Shown here: positions 46,201 through 53,552 of the stretch, in pieces | How the letters are laid out: every line of letters starts with the position of its first letter | How positions within the stretch are numbered: the stretch's first letter is position 1 | Source: JBGAJN01 sp044224905 | GTDB taxonomy: Bacteria; Verrucomicrobiota; Verrucomicrobiia; Limisphaerales; JBGAJN01 | DNA: 64,000 bases | Direction of reading: 5' to 3' | Assembly (NCBI GenBank): GCA_044224905.1 | Contig: JBGAJN010000002.1 | Location: 1,240,001-1,304,000, forward strand | Translations under genes and position numbers: made by a program | Notes under the pieces: model-generated | Databases searched by the model: none | What the model saw: only the letters and a program-made list of their open reading frames with translations | Told to the model about the DNA's origin: nothing

Positions 46201-47354
46201 GAAACGGGGAGCGTCGGACGCCATTCGCTGGAGCCGCTTTGGTTGATGACAGGAACGACAACGTTGGTGTTCTGGTTCACCAGTCCGGCCTGAATCCACA
46301 GACTAGGTGTAGATATGTTGGTGGTGTTGATGTCCACGGTGGTGGAGTTGAAACGAACACGATCAACCGCAACGCTGGTGAGGGAGCCGCCAAGTCGGAA
46401 GTAGGAGCACGAAACGTCCAAGGTCGAATTTGTTCCGATATTGATGGCGCCGGAGTTGGTAGCTGAGGTGGTGCCATTGAATTGGAGCGTTCCACTTTGT
46501 ATGTCGATCGTGCCCGTGTTGTTAAAGAAAACCGTGCTCAGTGCGAAATTGCCCGATCCGCCCGATTTGGTGATCGTGCCGGAGTTTTCAAAGAAGGCTG
46601 CAGGCCCATAAGGGTTGCCCACCCAAACGAATGAGACGTCGCTCGCAATGGTCAGCACGCCAGCATTGCGGAAAGGCGCACCATAGTAACCAGTAATTCC
46701 GGCGCCGCTCCAAGTGCCCGTCCCTTGGTTTAACAGTGTACGACCGCTGCCAACGTAGGCGCTGAGATTTTTGGCCGTGGCGCTGGAAATCGTGAGCGTA
46801 CCGCCTACGGGAATGGTCGTCGTATTGCCGAGCGCATCGGAATTGAGCGAGCCGCCCACCCAGTTCAAATTCGTGATAACGCAATTGGCCCCCCGCAGTT
46901 CACCGTTGGTCAACCCATAGTTGTTGATATTGGCGGGGACATTCAACTGCCACGTCCCGCTTGCTTGATTGAACGTTCCGGCGATGTCGGTGGGCCCTGC
47001 CGTCACGACTGTTCCGGCGCTCAGGACGAACACGCCGTTGGATGCCACCGTGGTATTCGTCGTGGTGAAAGTTCCCGCGGTGATGATCAGTTTCGGCGTG
47101 CCGGGTGAATTCGTGTCACCGAGCGTCAGGCCGGTGATGGTCGTCGTTGCGTTGTTCGTGATGGTGTACGAGCCGGCGTTGGTGATCACCGCCGTGTCGG
47201 CGCCGGCGGGAACTTGGTTTGGGGACCAGTTCGTTGCCGCGCTCCAGAGACCGCCGTTCAGATTTGTCCAGACGATGGTGGCCGCGCTTGCAGGCTGCGA
47301 ATTTAATCCGATCAAGGACGCAACGAGACTGAACGCAAAAATGATTCGACGCAT
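40290..47354 (-). CDS. Giant secreted beta-repeat protein
   Basis: A 2354-residue protein with a signal peptide (MRRIIFAFSLVASLIGLNSQ) and the opening IVWTNLNGGLWSAATNWSPN shared with the 37899 gene. Residues about 160-1300 hold five in-frame units of about 244-264 residues, rich in Asn, Thr, Gly and Ser, which look like a right-handed beta-helix. An Ig-like domain follows (about 1440-1525, VTYQWQFNNVDI), then a second N-terminal-like segment (IYWVNTNGGDWHTASNW), more beta repeats, and a C-terminal module with CICEP, KLCMEGEPGRNYD and RFYRAVRLPRSP. It looks like a surface adhesin or matrix protein. No autotransporter barrel or PEP-CTERM signal is visible, so its export or anchoring route is unclear. 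Confidence 0.8.
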   Translation of the reverse strand: MRRIIFAFSLVASLIGLNSQPASAATIVWTNLNGGLWSAATNWSPNQVPAGADTAVITNAGSYTITNNATTTITGLTLGDTNSPGTPKLIITAGTFTTTNTTVASNGVFVLSAGTVVTAGPTDIAGTFNQASGTWQLNVPANINNYGLTNGELRGANCVITNLNWVGGSLNSDALGNTTTIPVGGTLTISSATAKNLSAYVGSGRTLLNQGTGTWSGAGITGYYGAPFRNAGVLTIASDVSFVWVGNPYGPAAFFENSGTITKSGGSGNFALSTVFFNNTGTIDIQSGTLQFNGTTSATNSGAINIGTNSTLDVSCSYFRLGGSLTSVAVDRVRFNSTTVDINTTNISTPSLWIQAGLVNQNTNVVVPVINQSGSSEWRPTLPVSVATYNLTNGAIRGANSTITNLNWFAGNLTSDGVGSNVVTIPSGGTLNISTAGAKALFSNLGQGRTLLNQGTANWTGGTISGYYGAIFRNEGTLNVAGDLTFSWPGNPYGPAAVFQNTGSVTRTSGTGFFSFSSTYVDSTGPMDIQSGSLQIAGCLFNNSSSLNVQAGNLVFNAASSATNAGSITLSASGILDASCSYLKLGGSLIAPTANSVRLNSTTVDINTTNLNTPTLWFQGGLINQNTNVVVPTYNQSGSSEWRPTLPVSVATYNLTNGAIRGANSTITNLNWLAGNLTSDGVGSNVVTIPSGGTLNLSTTGAKALFSNLGQGRTLLNQGTATWTGGTISGHYGAIFRNEGTLNVAGDLTFSWPGNPYGPASSFDNAGTVNRISGTGNFTFSSVFWNNSGLVDVQTGTLFLNGSTSATNSGFFNFTAATTFDASCSYLKLVGSLIAPTANSVRLNSTTVDINTTNLNTPTLWFQGGLINQNTNVVVPTYNQSGSSEWRPTLPVSVATYNLTNGTIRGANSTITNLNWLAGNLTSDGVGSNVVTIPSGGTLNISTAGAKALFSNLGQGRTLLNQGTATWTGGTINAYYGSLFRNEGTLTVSSDLAYAWVGNPYGPQAIFQNTGSITRSSGTGLFSFNSVVLNNSGLMDIQTGTLSVSGSTFTNLAGGNLLTQSGAVFANDGGSASVFEPGSSIGCVSTNAFRVNSGTVTLRTTSVTAPSLWINGGTLNQNTNNVVATINQGSGVWWLNLPTTATTYNFTNGELRGANLTLNTFNWQGGALNSDGPGSNTVTVSSALNISGANPKSMSYYALPGRTLINNGTGTWGGVNISGAGAATFRNNGTLAVTNDVALVYGSGAATVFHNTGTYLKTNSTGTATFSGTTITNSGTMTVSSGSFSVGGAFTQTSGTTHLGTNFTASSTVRVEAGTFTGRGTIAGAFFNNGIVNPGASPGLISGTIFTNTSSATVNFELGGTNAVTNFDAVRLIGAASLDGSLKVLLVNGFTPQLSNSFEVMRFASRSGTYASVVPPPGVGLTAVYSTTNLVLNVTALSNAPLEIVNAPTNVTVWEPDSATFSVVASGVTPVTYQWQFNNVDIIGATNTTFTVTNTVVTNSGTYKVVVTDGLAATTNASATLTVLPFTGTIYWVNTNGGDWHTASNWEPPRVPGPTNTAVIITNGTYTVNINAAAAVSNLVVGISNAVGTPTLHLVSPNNLALSGNSVFETNAVLALNGTLQMTGGTNDIRGRIDWQLGTLSGPGRTIITNGASITFIGSLNQKNISGHVLENHGSFNYGNDSFGNAQMLRFAGGAQLTNHPTGVINIGTAALEYAGSQTPRSYLVNYGTINANSSVVFSPSYISIDFINYGTLQDNGYAYISRGTNYGTFSWGNTLCEISVFGDETAGEYFSFEDGTTFVGTLPQLAVGGYAQWNTTAPHPGNVRVISGSGGASFANPEFRVLKNYTQTGTTTVNKGRWTMANSNLIANLNVMNDGLVNGFHTFTISNAGTIVANSLSHNVRNLANTGTILVKSNLSLTGSSYTYGGGSLVITNTATANFAGGTVESQFVNNLGVNSVSGGMTFTGGTFYWNRSAASTVFGGGSFGSGPASVLNDGSINGYGGMTIAVTNRNTILADDSLNRFLALGSYVQESGLTVVGPGQASGDLRILGGQLTGVNAINGSVYNAAQFNPGNPTGLLSISGSHTNTASGIHRIAIGGTNLYSRVNVGSSAQLNGTLDVSFVNGFTPMPGNIFTVMTFSARSGVFSSDNVAARGMTIQYSSTNILLLADNLLPTVAITSPGDNFNSNCICEPFILQANAADADGSITNVTFLWNSNLLSVVTNAPYRLVLVSDQPGVQTFSAIARDNRGGETTTNINVRFYGRGGTNVLTPYLIAVDILTNNPVIPKKSIKLCMEGEPGRNYDIEAATDLIASNWNVIGQITLTNNQWIYYDTNATNFTPDRFYRAVRLPRSP
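43732..46740. repeat. Array of five in-frame tandem units in the giant gene
   Basis: A shared landmark (CCTTGGTT, or CCGTTGTT in the last unit) recurs at 46723, 45991, 45199, 44467 and 43732. The spacings are 732, 792, 732 and 735 bp, all multiples of three. The middle three units are almost identical over about 400 bp; the first and last are more diverged. The 60-bp longer spacing comes from an extra segment in one unit. Confidence 0.85.
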
Positions 47355-47558
47355 AGTATCTGATTAACTTTTCGACGTGGTGGTCGCCCAACGAGGAATT
47401 CCCGAAGACGGCTGTGAGCCGTATGGCCGGAAGTTTTTAGCAAAAGTCTCTTGTGCAGGCAATTGAAGTCAGACCCAAGAAGTAATTTTTACGGGATCTG
47501 CCATCGGTTTTTCTCAATTACTGGAACCACAGTCAGTCGCACGCGGCCAAAGGCTGGC

Positions 47559-47587
47559 TTGACCGCGAGAGGATGAGCTCCTATTGA
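47559..47587 (+). promoter_or_regulatory. thiC promoter
   Basis: TTGACC (47559-47564) and TATTGA (47582-47587) are 17 bp apart. The expected transcription start, near 47594, coincides with the first stem of the TPP riboswitch, which supports the call. Confidence 0.55.
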
Positions 47588-47591
47588 TAGC

Positions 47592-47700
47592 GGAGTGGGG
47601 AGCCAACCGGGTCCATCAAATGGACTGAAGGCTGAGAGGGTGATGCGGGAGCGTCACCGACCCTTGAACCTGATCCAGGTAATGCTGGCGTAGGAACTCC
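47592..47700 (+). promoter_or_regulatory. TPP riboswitch (THI element)
   Basis: The region contains CTGAGAGGG (47632-47640) and ACCCTTGAACCTGATCCAGG, followed by TAATGCTGGCGTAGGAAC, the conserved THI-box core. The closing stem P1 can form between GGAGT (47592-47596) and ACTCC (47696-47700). TPP binding to this RNA normally lowers expression of thiamine biosynthesis genes. The downstream gene is thiC, a standard target. A purine-rich SD (GGAGGG, 47705-47710) immediately follows P1, suggesting control at translation, but the mechanism is inferred. Confidence 0.95.
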
Positions 47701-47715
47701 TCGCGGAGGGCCACC

Positions 47716-47766
47716 ATGGTCAAAAACCATCGGCCAACTTTCCTTCGAAGCATTTCCCAAATCTAG
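47716..47766 (+). other. Possible 16-codon leader ORF upstream of thiC
   Basis: ATG at 47716 lies 5 bp after a strong SD (GGAGGG) directly behind the riboswitch and encodes MVKNHRPTFLRSISQI before TAG at 47764-47766. It is out of frame with thiC. This is the best ribosome-binding site in the leader, while thiC itself has no clear SD. Translation of the leader may couple to thiC. It may also be chance. Confidence 0.35.
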
Positions 47767-47834
47767 ACCAGTAGCGGCAGTCTGTGACCGCCGAAACCGC
47801 GACGCCGATAGCGCGCCGCTACGAAAGCAAATTT

Positions 47835-49802
47835 ATGATCGCCACCAAAGAAATGCTCGAACCGCACAGCAGCGAACAACTCCCCGCCTCCAAGAAAGTT
47901 TTCGTGGTCGGCACAATTCATCCCGATGTCCGCGTGCCGATGCGCGAGATCGAAGTGTCACCCACCAAATCCTACACCGGCGCGGTCACGCCGAATGATC
48001 CGGTGCGCGTCTATGATTGCTCCGGGCCGTGGAGCGATCCGGCGTTCACCGGCACGTCCGAGCAAGGGTTGCCTGCGCTGCGGCGCGACTGGATTCTCCA
48101 GCGCGGCGATGTGGAGGAAATTGACGGTCGCGAGGTGAAGCCGCAGGACGACGGCTATCTCTCCGGCAAACACGCTGAATACGCCAGTAAGGCGGAGAAA
48201 AATCGCCTCGTGGAATTTCCCGGGCTGACCAGCCAGCGCCGCCGTCCGCTGCGCGCGAAGGCCGGTAAAGTCGTCACGCAACTTGCCTATGCCCGCGCTG
48301 GCGTCATTACGCCGGAGATGGAATTCATCGCGATCCGCGAGAACATGGGCCGCGCGAAGATCGCCGAGATGTCGAAGGACATCGTTCGCAACGACCTCAA
48401 CAAACAGCACGCCGGTTCTTCGCAACTCGGCCAGAGCCCTTACACGCCCAGCATTTTCAGCCGTTTCCCCCAACGCATCCCCGCGCAGATCACCCCCGAG
48501 TTCGTCCGCGATGAAGTCGCCGCCGGCCGCGCCATCATCCCGAACAACATCAACCACCCCGAGTCCGAGCCGATGATCATCGGGCGCAACTTCCTCGTGA
48601 AGATCAACGCCAACATCGGCAACAGCGCCGTTGCGTCGAGCATCGAGGAGGAAGTTGAAAAAATGCGCTGGGCCACCAAGTGGGGCGCGGACACCGTCAT
48701 GGACCTCTCCACCGGCAAGAACATCCACGCCACGCGCGAATGGATTCTCCGTAACTCCCCCGTGCCCATCGGCACAGTGCCGATTTATCAGGCGCTCGAA
48801 AAAGTGAACGGCAAAGCCGAGGACCTCACGTGGGAACTTTTCCGCGACACCCTCATCGAACAGGCCGAGCAAGGTGTGGATTACTTCACCATTCACGCCG
48901 GCGTGTTGCTGCGTTTCGTGCCGCTCACGGCGAGCCGCATGACCGGCATCGTCTCGCGCGGCGGCAGCATCATGGCCAAATGGTGTCTCGCGCATCACAA
49001 AGAGAATTTCCTCTACACCCACTGGGACGACATCTGCGACATCATGGCCGCCTACGACGTCGCGTTCAGCATCGGCGACGGCCTGCGCCCCGGCTCGATT
49101 GCCGACGCCAACGACCAGGCACAATTCGGCGAACTCCAGGTGCAGGGCGAACTCACCCGGCGCGCGTGGGCCAAAGGCGTGCAAGTGATGAACGAAGGCC
49201 CGGGCCACGTGCCCATGCACATGATCGAGGAAAACATGGCCAAGCAACTCGAATGGTGCGGCGAAGCGCCGTTCTACACGCTCGGACCGCTGACCACCGA
49301 CATCGCGCCCGGCTACGACCACATCACCAGTGGCATCGGCGCGGCGATGATCGGTTGGTATGGCTGTGCGATGCTCTGCTACGTCACGCCCAAGGAACAC
49401 CTCGGTCTGCCGAACAAGAAGGACGTGAAAGACGGCGTCATCGCCTACAAGATCGCCGCGCACGCCGCCGACCTCGCCAAAGGCCATCCCGGCGCGCAAT
49501 ACCGCGACAACGCGTTGAGCAAGGCGCGCTTTGAATTCCGCTGGGAAGATCAATTCAACCTCAGCCTCGACCCCGTCACCGCGCGCGAATTCCACGACGA
49601 GACGCTGCCGCAGGAAGGCGCAAAGACCGCGCACTTCTGCTCCATGTGCGGCCCGCACTTCTGCTCGATGAAGATTACCGAAGACGTCCGCAAATATGCC
49701 GCCGAACAAGGCATCGCCGAGGAGGAGGCGCTGAAGAAGGGGATGGAAGCGAAGTCGAAGGAATTTGTGGAAAAGGGTGCGGAGGTTTACGCGAAGGCGT
49801 GA
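47835..49802 (+). CDS. thiC: Phosphomethylpyrimidine synthase
   Basis: A 655-residue radical-SAM enzyme that converts aminoimidazole ribotide to hydroxymethylpyrimidine phosphate in thiamine synthesis. Family blocks are clear: VYDCSGPWSDP, IRENMGRAKI, GADTVMDLSTGKNIH, EGPGHVPMHMIEENM and the C-terminal cluster motif CSMCGPHFCSMK (C602, C605, C610). That CX2CX4C motif ligates the 4Fe-4S cluster in ThiC. An in-frame stop at 47772-47774 limits the start to 47784 (GTG) or 47835 (ATG). I prefer ATG, because MIATKEMLEPHSSEQLP looks like a normal N-terminus. It is controlled by the TPP riboswitch upstream. Confidence 0.96.
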   Translation: MIATKEMLEPHSSEQLPASKKVFVVGTIHPDVRVPMREIEVSPTKSYTGAVTPNDPVRVYDCSGPWSDPAFTGTSEQGLPALRRDWILQRGDVEEIDGREVKPQDDGYLSGKHAEYASKAEKNRLVEFPGLTSQRRRPLRAKAGKVVTQLAYARAGVITPEMEFIAIRENMGRAKIAEMSKDIVRNDLNKQHAGSSQLGQSPYTPSIFSRFPQRIPAQITPEFVRDEVAAGRAIIPNNINHPESEPMIIGRNFLVKINANIGNSAVASSIEEEVEKMRWATKWGADTVMDLSTGKNIHATREWILRNSPVPIGTVPIYQALEKVNGKAEDLTWELFRDTLIEQAEQGVDYFTIHAGVLLRFVPLTASRMTGIVSRGGSIMAKWCLAHHKENFLYTHWDDICDIMAAYDVAFSIGDGLRPGSIADANDQAQFGELQVQGELTRRAWAKGVQVMNEGPGHVPMHMIEENMAKQLEWCGEAPFYTLGPLTTDIAPGYDHITSGIGAAMIGWYGCAMLCYVTPKEHLGLPNKKDVKDGVIAYKIAAHAADLAKGHPGAQYRDNALSKARFEFRWEDQFNLSLDPVTAREFHDETLPQEGAKTAHFCSMCGPHFCSMKITEDVRKYAAEQGIAEEEALKKGMEAKSKEFVEKGAEVYAKA

Positions 49803-49821
49803 GTCTGACACAATCCGCACC

Positions 49822-50622
49822 ATGCCAACTGGCCAACCATGTCTCGAAATCTTCGCTCAATGTGTCGAAGCCATTCGCGCGAACAAGTTAATTAGTCGCG
49901 AGAGCCGTCAGGACAAAGAATTCCATTTCCAGAACTGGTTCAAAGATCGGCTCGGCAAGACGAGTTTTCATTTTGAGGCCGGTGGGCGAAACACGTATCC
50001 AGATTTCCGGTTGGTTGCTTCGACTGACGGCTTTGAAGTGAAGGGGTTGGCTTATCCAGGGCGTGAGGCCAACTACGACTGCAACAGCCAAGTTCCGTCC
50101 GGCAGTCACAACGGTCGAGCCATCTTCTACATCTTCGGTCGCTATCCCGCTGAGCCTGACGGCGATTCGTATCCGGTTCTGGACCTTGTAATCTGCCACG
50201 GCAACTTCCTCAACGCCGACCACGACTACGTCCACAGGAACAAAAGTGTGAAGGGATTTGGTAGCTACGGCGACATCATGATTCGCGACCGCAAGATGTA
50301 TGTTGCTCCCACACCGTTCGGTCTGACGACTGGCACGGCGCATAATCAAACGCTAATTCTGCCTGCGGACTTTCGTGTGGATTCCCGTTTCCACGCAGTT
50401 GGGAAGCTTGTGCGGCGAGAGGCGCAGAAGCTGATTGTCGGATACACGTTTGATTTGCGGACGAACACTTTGAAGCCCGAATCGGTGGATAATCCGGCAG
50501 CGGGCACAGAGCACAACTTCGTTGCGTATCGGCTCAAAGGTTCGGCGACTGACGCAGTCGCAATGCGTCCACCGCGCGAGGTCATTGCGGAAGTCGCGGA
50601 GGCTGCGGAAGAAGATGAATAA
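49822..50622 (+). CDS. Putative PD-(D/E)XK restriction endonuclease
   Basis: A 266-residue protein with P60-D61 ... E72-V73-K74 (YPDFRL, then GFEVKGL), the spacing and order of a PD-(D/E)XK nuclease core. K31-D-K-E-F and FQNWFKDRL upstream may form the supporting helix. No named restriction enzyme family comes to mind. The stop overlaps the start of the methyltransferase at 50615 by 8 bp, the typical layout of a restriction-modification pair. The ATG at 49822 is preferred over a GTG at 49765, which lies inside thiC. A restriction role is inferred from motif plus partner; a different nuclease-based defence role is possible. Confidence 0.65.
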   Translation: MPTGQPCLEIFAQCVEAIRANKLISRESRQDKEFHFQNWFKDRLGKTSFHFEAGGRNTYPDFRLVASTDGFEVKGLAYPGREANYDCNSQVPSGSHNGRAIFYIFGRYPAEPDGDSYPVLDLVICHGNFLNADHDYVHRNKSVKGFGSYGDIMIRDRKMYVAPTPFGLTTGTAHNQTLILPADFRVDSRFHAVGKLVRREAQKLIVGYTFDLRTNTLKPESVDNPAAGTEHNFVAYRLKGSATDAVAMRPPREVIAEVAEAAEEDE

Positions 50623-52903
50623 TCACCTTCAATCCAACGGACATTCGCACGGACGTCGGCTAATCGAGTCGGACTCATTTCCCTTTGAGTTCATCTCGCA
50701 ACTCGCGGAGATGGAGAGTTGGCGCAAGGAGGTCTATCGGCCCATTTACCACATTCACAAATGGTGGGCGAAGCGTCTCGGGTCTGTCTTTCGAGGCATC
50801 TTGCTCGGTTCAGCGTTGCCAGACTCTGAAAACCTCGTCGAAGCATTTTACCGGCAGCATGATTTCACTCGTTTGACGGTTTTTGATCCATTCATGGGGA
50901 GTGGGACTACCATTGGTGAAGCGCACAAACTCGGCTTCACCGCGTTGGGCCGCGACATCAATCCCGTCGCGTGCGAATCCGTTCGGGTATCGCTAGGCCC
51001 ACTCGATCGCGATGCGCTGATGAAAGCCTTTGGCCAGCTTTCAGCCGGCGTTGGCGAACGCATCCGGGCGCTCTACCAGACTGCGGATGCCGAGGGGCAC
51101 GTTTGCGATGCGCTCTATTTTTTTTGGGTCAAGACGCTTCCCTGTCCTTCTTGCTCTACGAACGTAGATTTGTTTCCGACCTACATTTTCGTTCGTAACG
51201 CCTATCCCGACCGCAAGCCGGAAGTCCGCGTTGTCTGCCCACAATGCGCCGGAATATTTGCCGCGGATGTAAACGACAAGCAAAGCCGATGTCCTCACTG
51301 CCAACACGGTTTTGATTTGCACGCAGGTCCAGCAAGCGGCGCGTCTGCGACGTGCCAGAAATGCTGCCACGTTTTTCCCATTGCCAAGACCGCAAAAGCT
51401 ATCGGTCATCCGCCAGCGCATCGGATGTTCGCCAAGCTCGTCCTGAACAGTTCCGGCGAAAAACTTTACCTGCCCGTCACCCGCAAAGATGAACTGGCCT
51501 ATCAGCGATGTTCAGAGGAGTTACGTCAGAGTAAACTACCTCTCCCGACCTTGGAGTTGAAGGATGGCTATAACACACGCCAAGTGTTGAACTACGCTTA
51601 CCAGTCGTGGCGTGAGTTTTTCAATGACCGCCAACTGCTCGCGCTCGGCTGGTTGCATGCCGCTATCCTCGAACTGCCCGACGACGCAACGCGAGCCGCT
51701 TTGAGAACTGTTTTCTCTGGCGTCCTAGAGTTCAACAACATGTTCGCTTCCTACAAAGGCGAGGGCACGGGGGCAATCCGGCACATGTTTGCGCATCACA
51801 TCCTGAAGCCTGAACGAGTCCCGATTGAAGGCAATGTCTGGGGCACGTCGAAAAGCTCAGGCTCGTTTTCCACTCTGTTCAAGTCACGACTGATGCGTGC
51901 CATTGAGTATCATGCAGCCCCCTTCGAGTTGGAGATTGAGCGCACGAACGGTAGCAGCAACGGTAAGCGTGTTTTTGGTGGAAGCGCTCCGTTCAGTGGA
52001 CGCGTCGAGACAAAGTGGCCTCCATCTTCAAAAACAGTTCCTCGAACCATCCATCTCTCCTGTGGTAGTTCGTCGTCAACCGGTTTGGCTGATTCTAGCG
52101 TGGACTTGGTCGTGACTGACCCGCCGTTCTTCGACAACGTGCATTACTCGGAACTAGCTGACTTTTTCTTTGCCTGGCAGCAACTCGGCTCGTCGCCGTT
52201 TGTTGGCAAGAGAACCACGACGCGCCAGGTTGAAGAAGTGCAGGACACCAGCGCAGAACAGTTCGCTGCGAAGCTGCGCGCTGTTTTTGCTGAATCGTGC
52301 CGTGTGCTGCGGGAAGATGGTTTGCTCGTTTTCACATACCACCATTCCCGGATGGACGGATGGACATCATTGGCTGATGCCGTGGTTGGGGCTGGCTTCT
52401 CACTTGTGAACTGTCATCCCATGAAGTCCGAGATGTCCGTCGCCGCGCCCAAATCTCAAGCCAAAGAGCCAATCCAACTCGACATTGTTCTGGTCTGCCG
52501 GAAGCAAGTTGCCGACATCCGGAAAAGGTCTGATACCAAGATCGCGTTTCAACGGGCAGTCGAGCGCGCCACATCGAAGGCGAGCCGATTGAAGGAGTGT
52601 GGCCTTGCGCTTTCAGTTAACGACCGGCGCGTCATTCTAATCAGCCAATTCCTCGTTGAGGCATGTGCTGGACGTTCTGCTGAACAACTTTCTGACGCTC
52701 TGTTGAGCGGTCTAACGGATTTGGATTTAGCAGCGATGCGACTGCTCGAATCACAAGCAACGCAACTGGTGAAACGAGGCAACGGAGACGAAAAGCAGCT
52801 TGCGTTGTTTGAAAAGTGGAAAGCCAACCATGTTCGGACTCGTGATGCGAAAACAGTAAGTTACAAACGAGTTAAACGTCATTCCGCAAAGAGAGAAGCG
52901 TGA
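50615..52903 (+). CDS. Zinc-ribbon DNA methyltransferase (COG1743/DUF1156-like)
   Basis: A 762-residue protein. The N-terminal IYHIHKWWAKRLGSVFRGIL resembles the HxWWARRP segment of DUF1156 proteins. Motif I is DPFMGSGT (91-98) and the catalytic motif IV is DPPF (502-505), giving the order motif I then IV with a 400-residue insert. That insert holds four CxxC pairs (C177/C180, C208/C211, C226/C229, C247/C250), enough for two zinc ribbons. DPPF suggests N6-adenine or N4-cytosine methylation. Members of this group appear in anti-phage loci. Here it overlaps a PD-(D/E)XK nuclease gene, so it is probably the protective methylase of a compact system. Confidence 0.78.
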   Translation: MNNHLQSNGHSHGRRLIESDSFPFEFISQLAEMESWRKEVYRPIYHIHKWWAKRLGSVFRGILLGSALPDSENLVEAFYRQHDFTRLTVFDPFMGSGTTIGEAHKLGFTALGRDINPVACESVRVSLGPLDRDALMKAFGQLSAGVGERIRALYQTADAEGHVCDALYFFWVKTLPCPSCSTNVDLFPTYIFVRNAYPDRKPEVRVVCPQCAGIFAADVNDKQSRCPHCQHGFDLHAGPASGASATCQKCCHVFPIAKTAKAIGHPPAHRMFAKLVLNSSGEKLYLPVTRKDELAYQRCSEELRQSKLPLPTLELKDGYNTRQVLNYAYQSWREFFNDRQLLALGWLHAAILELPDDATRAALRTVFSGVLEFNNMFASYKGEGTGAIRHMFAHHILKPERVPIEGNVWGTSKSSGSFSTLFKSRLMRAIEYHAAPFELEIERTNGSSNGKRVFGGSAPFSGRVETKWPPSSKTVPRTIHLSCGSSSSTGLADSSVDLVVTDPPFFDNVHYSELADFFFAWQQLGSSPFVGKRTTTRQVEEVQDTSAEQFAAKLRAVFAESCRVLREDGLLVFTYHHSRMDGWTSLADAVVGAGFSLVNCHPMKSEMSVAAPKSQAKEPIQLDIVLVCRKQVADIRKRSDTKIAFQRAVERATSKASRLKECGLALSVNDRRVILISQFLVEACAGRSAEQLSDALLSGLTDLDLAAMRLLESQATQLVKRGNGDEKQLALFEKWKANHVRTRDAKTVSYKRVKRHSAKREA

Positions 52904-52960
52904 CCGGATTTACCCAGAACTTTTGTTCTGGTAGTTGGCCAATGCGCTTGGATTAACAGC

Positions 52961-53536
52961 ATGAACAAAAGCACCAGCACCAAAAAAGAATTGTCCCCCA
53001 AACAACGCGACGAGTTGCTGGCCGCGTTGAAAGCCCGGTTTGAAAAACACATGGCCCGTCACCAAGGTTTGGTGTGGGTCAAGGTGCAGGCGCGGTTGGA
53101 GGCCAAGCCGGACAAGCTGTGGTCGCTCGCGGAAATGGAACGCACCGGCGGCGCGCCGGATGTGGTGAGTCAGGATAAAAAGTCGGGCGAAGTCATTTTC
53201 TTCGATTGCTCCGAGCAAACGCCGTCCGGCCGCGTCAGCCTTTGCTACGACGACGACGCGCTGGCTGCGCGCAAGGAGCACAAGCCCAAGGGCAGTGCTG
53301 TGGGCATGGCCGTAGCGATGGGCATCGAGCTGTTGACCGAGGAGGAATATCTCGCGTTGCAGAAGCTGGGCGAGTTCGATGCGAAGCGCTCGAGTTGGCT
53401 CGCGACGCCGGCGGATTTTCGCGAGCAGGGCGGCGCGCTCTGGGGCGGGCGCAGTTACGGGCGCGTCTTCATCGGCTGCAACGGCGCGGAGTCGTATTAC
53501 GCCGTGCGCGGCTTTCGTGGATCACTGAAGGTTTAA
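52961..53536 (+). CDS. DUF4256 family protein
   Basis: A 191-residue protein with LSPKQRDELLAALKARFEKH, WVKVQARLEAKPDKLWSLAE and GRVSLCYDDDALAARKEHKP, the pattern of the DUF4256 family. The family has no assigned function. Members are soluble and widespread in environmental bacteria. It lies 57 bp after the methyltransferase and 16 bp before a small membrane protein gene. A role in the defence pair is not supported. Confidence 0.8.
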   Translation: MNKSTSTKKELSPKQRDELLAALKARFEKHMARHQGLVWVKVQARLEAKPDKLWSLAEMERTGGAPDVVSQDKKSGEVIFFDCSEQTPSGRVSLCYDDDALAARKEHKPKGSAVGMAVAMGIELLTEEEYLALQKLGEFDAKRSSWLATPADFREQGGALWGGRSYGRVFIGCNGAESYYAVRGFRGSLKV

Positions 53537-53552
53537 ACGCCGACACGATCGC

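Larger units (their letters stand above)
47355..47834. other. Intergenic region carrying the thiC control elements
   Basis: 480 bp between the divergent giant repeat gene and thiC. It holds a promoter, a TPP riboswitch and a 16-codon leader ORF. The first 200 bp has no feature I recognise apart from presumably the promoter of the minus-strand gene. Confidence 0.6.

Noticed and set aside
44973..46466. Long plus-strand frames of 206 and 253 codons
   Set aside because: Antisense to tandem units of the giant repeat gene; their own repetition merely mirrors the DNA repeats.
47958..49823. 621-codon minus-strand frame
   Set aside because: Antisense to thiC; no family features.
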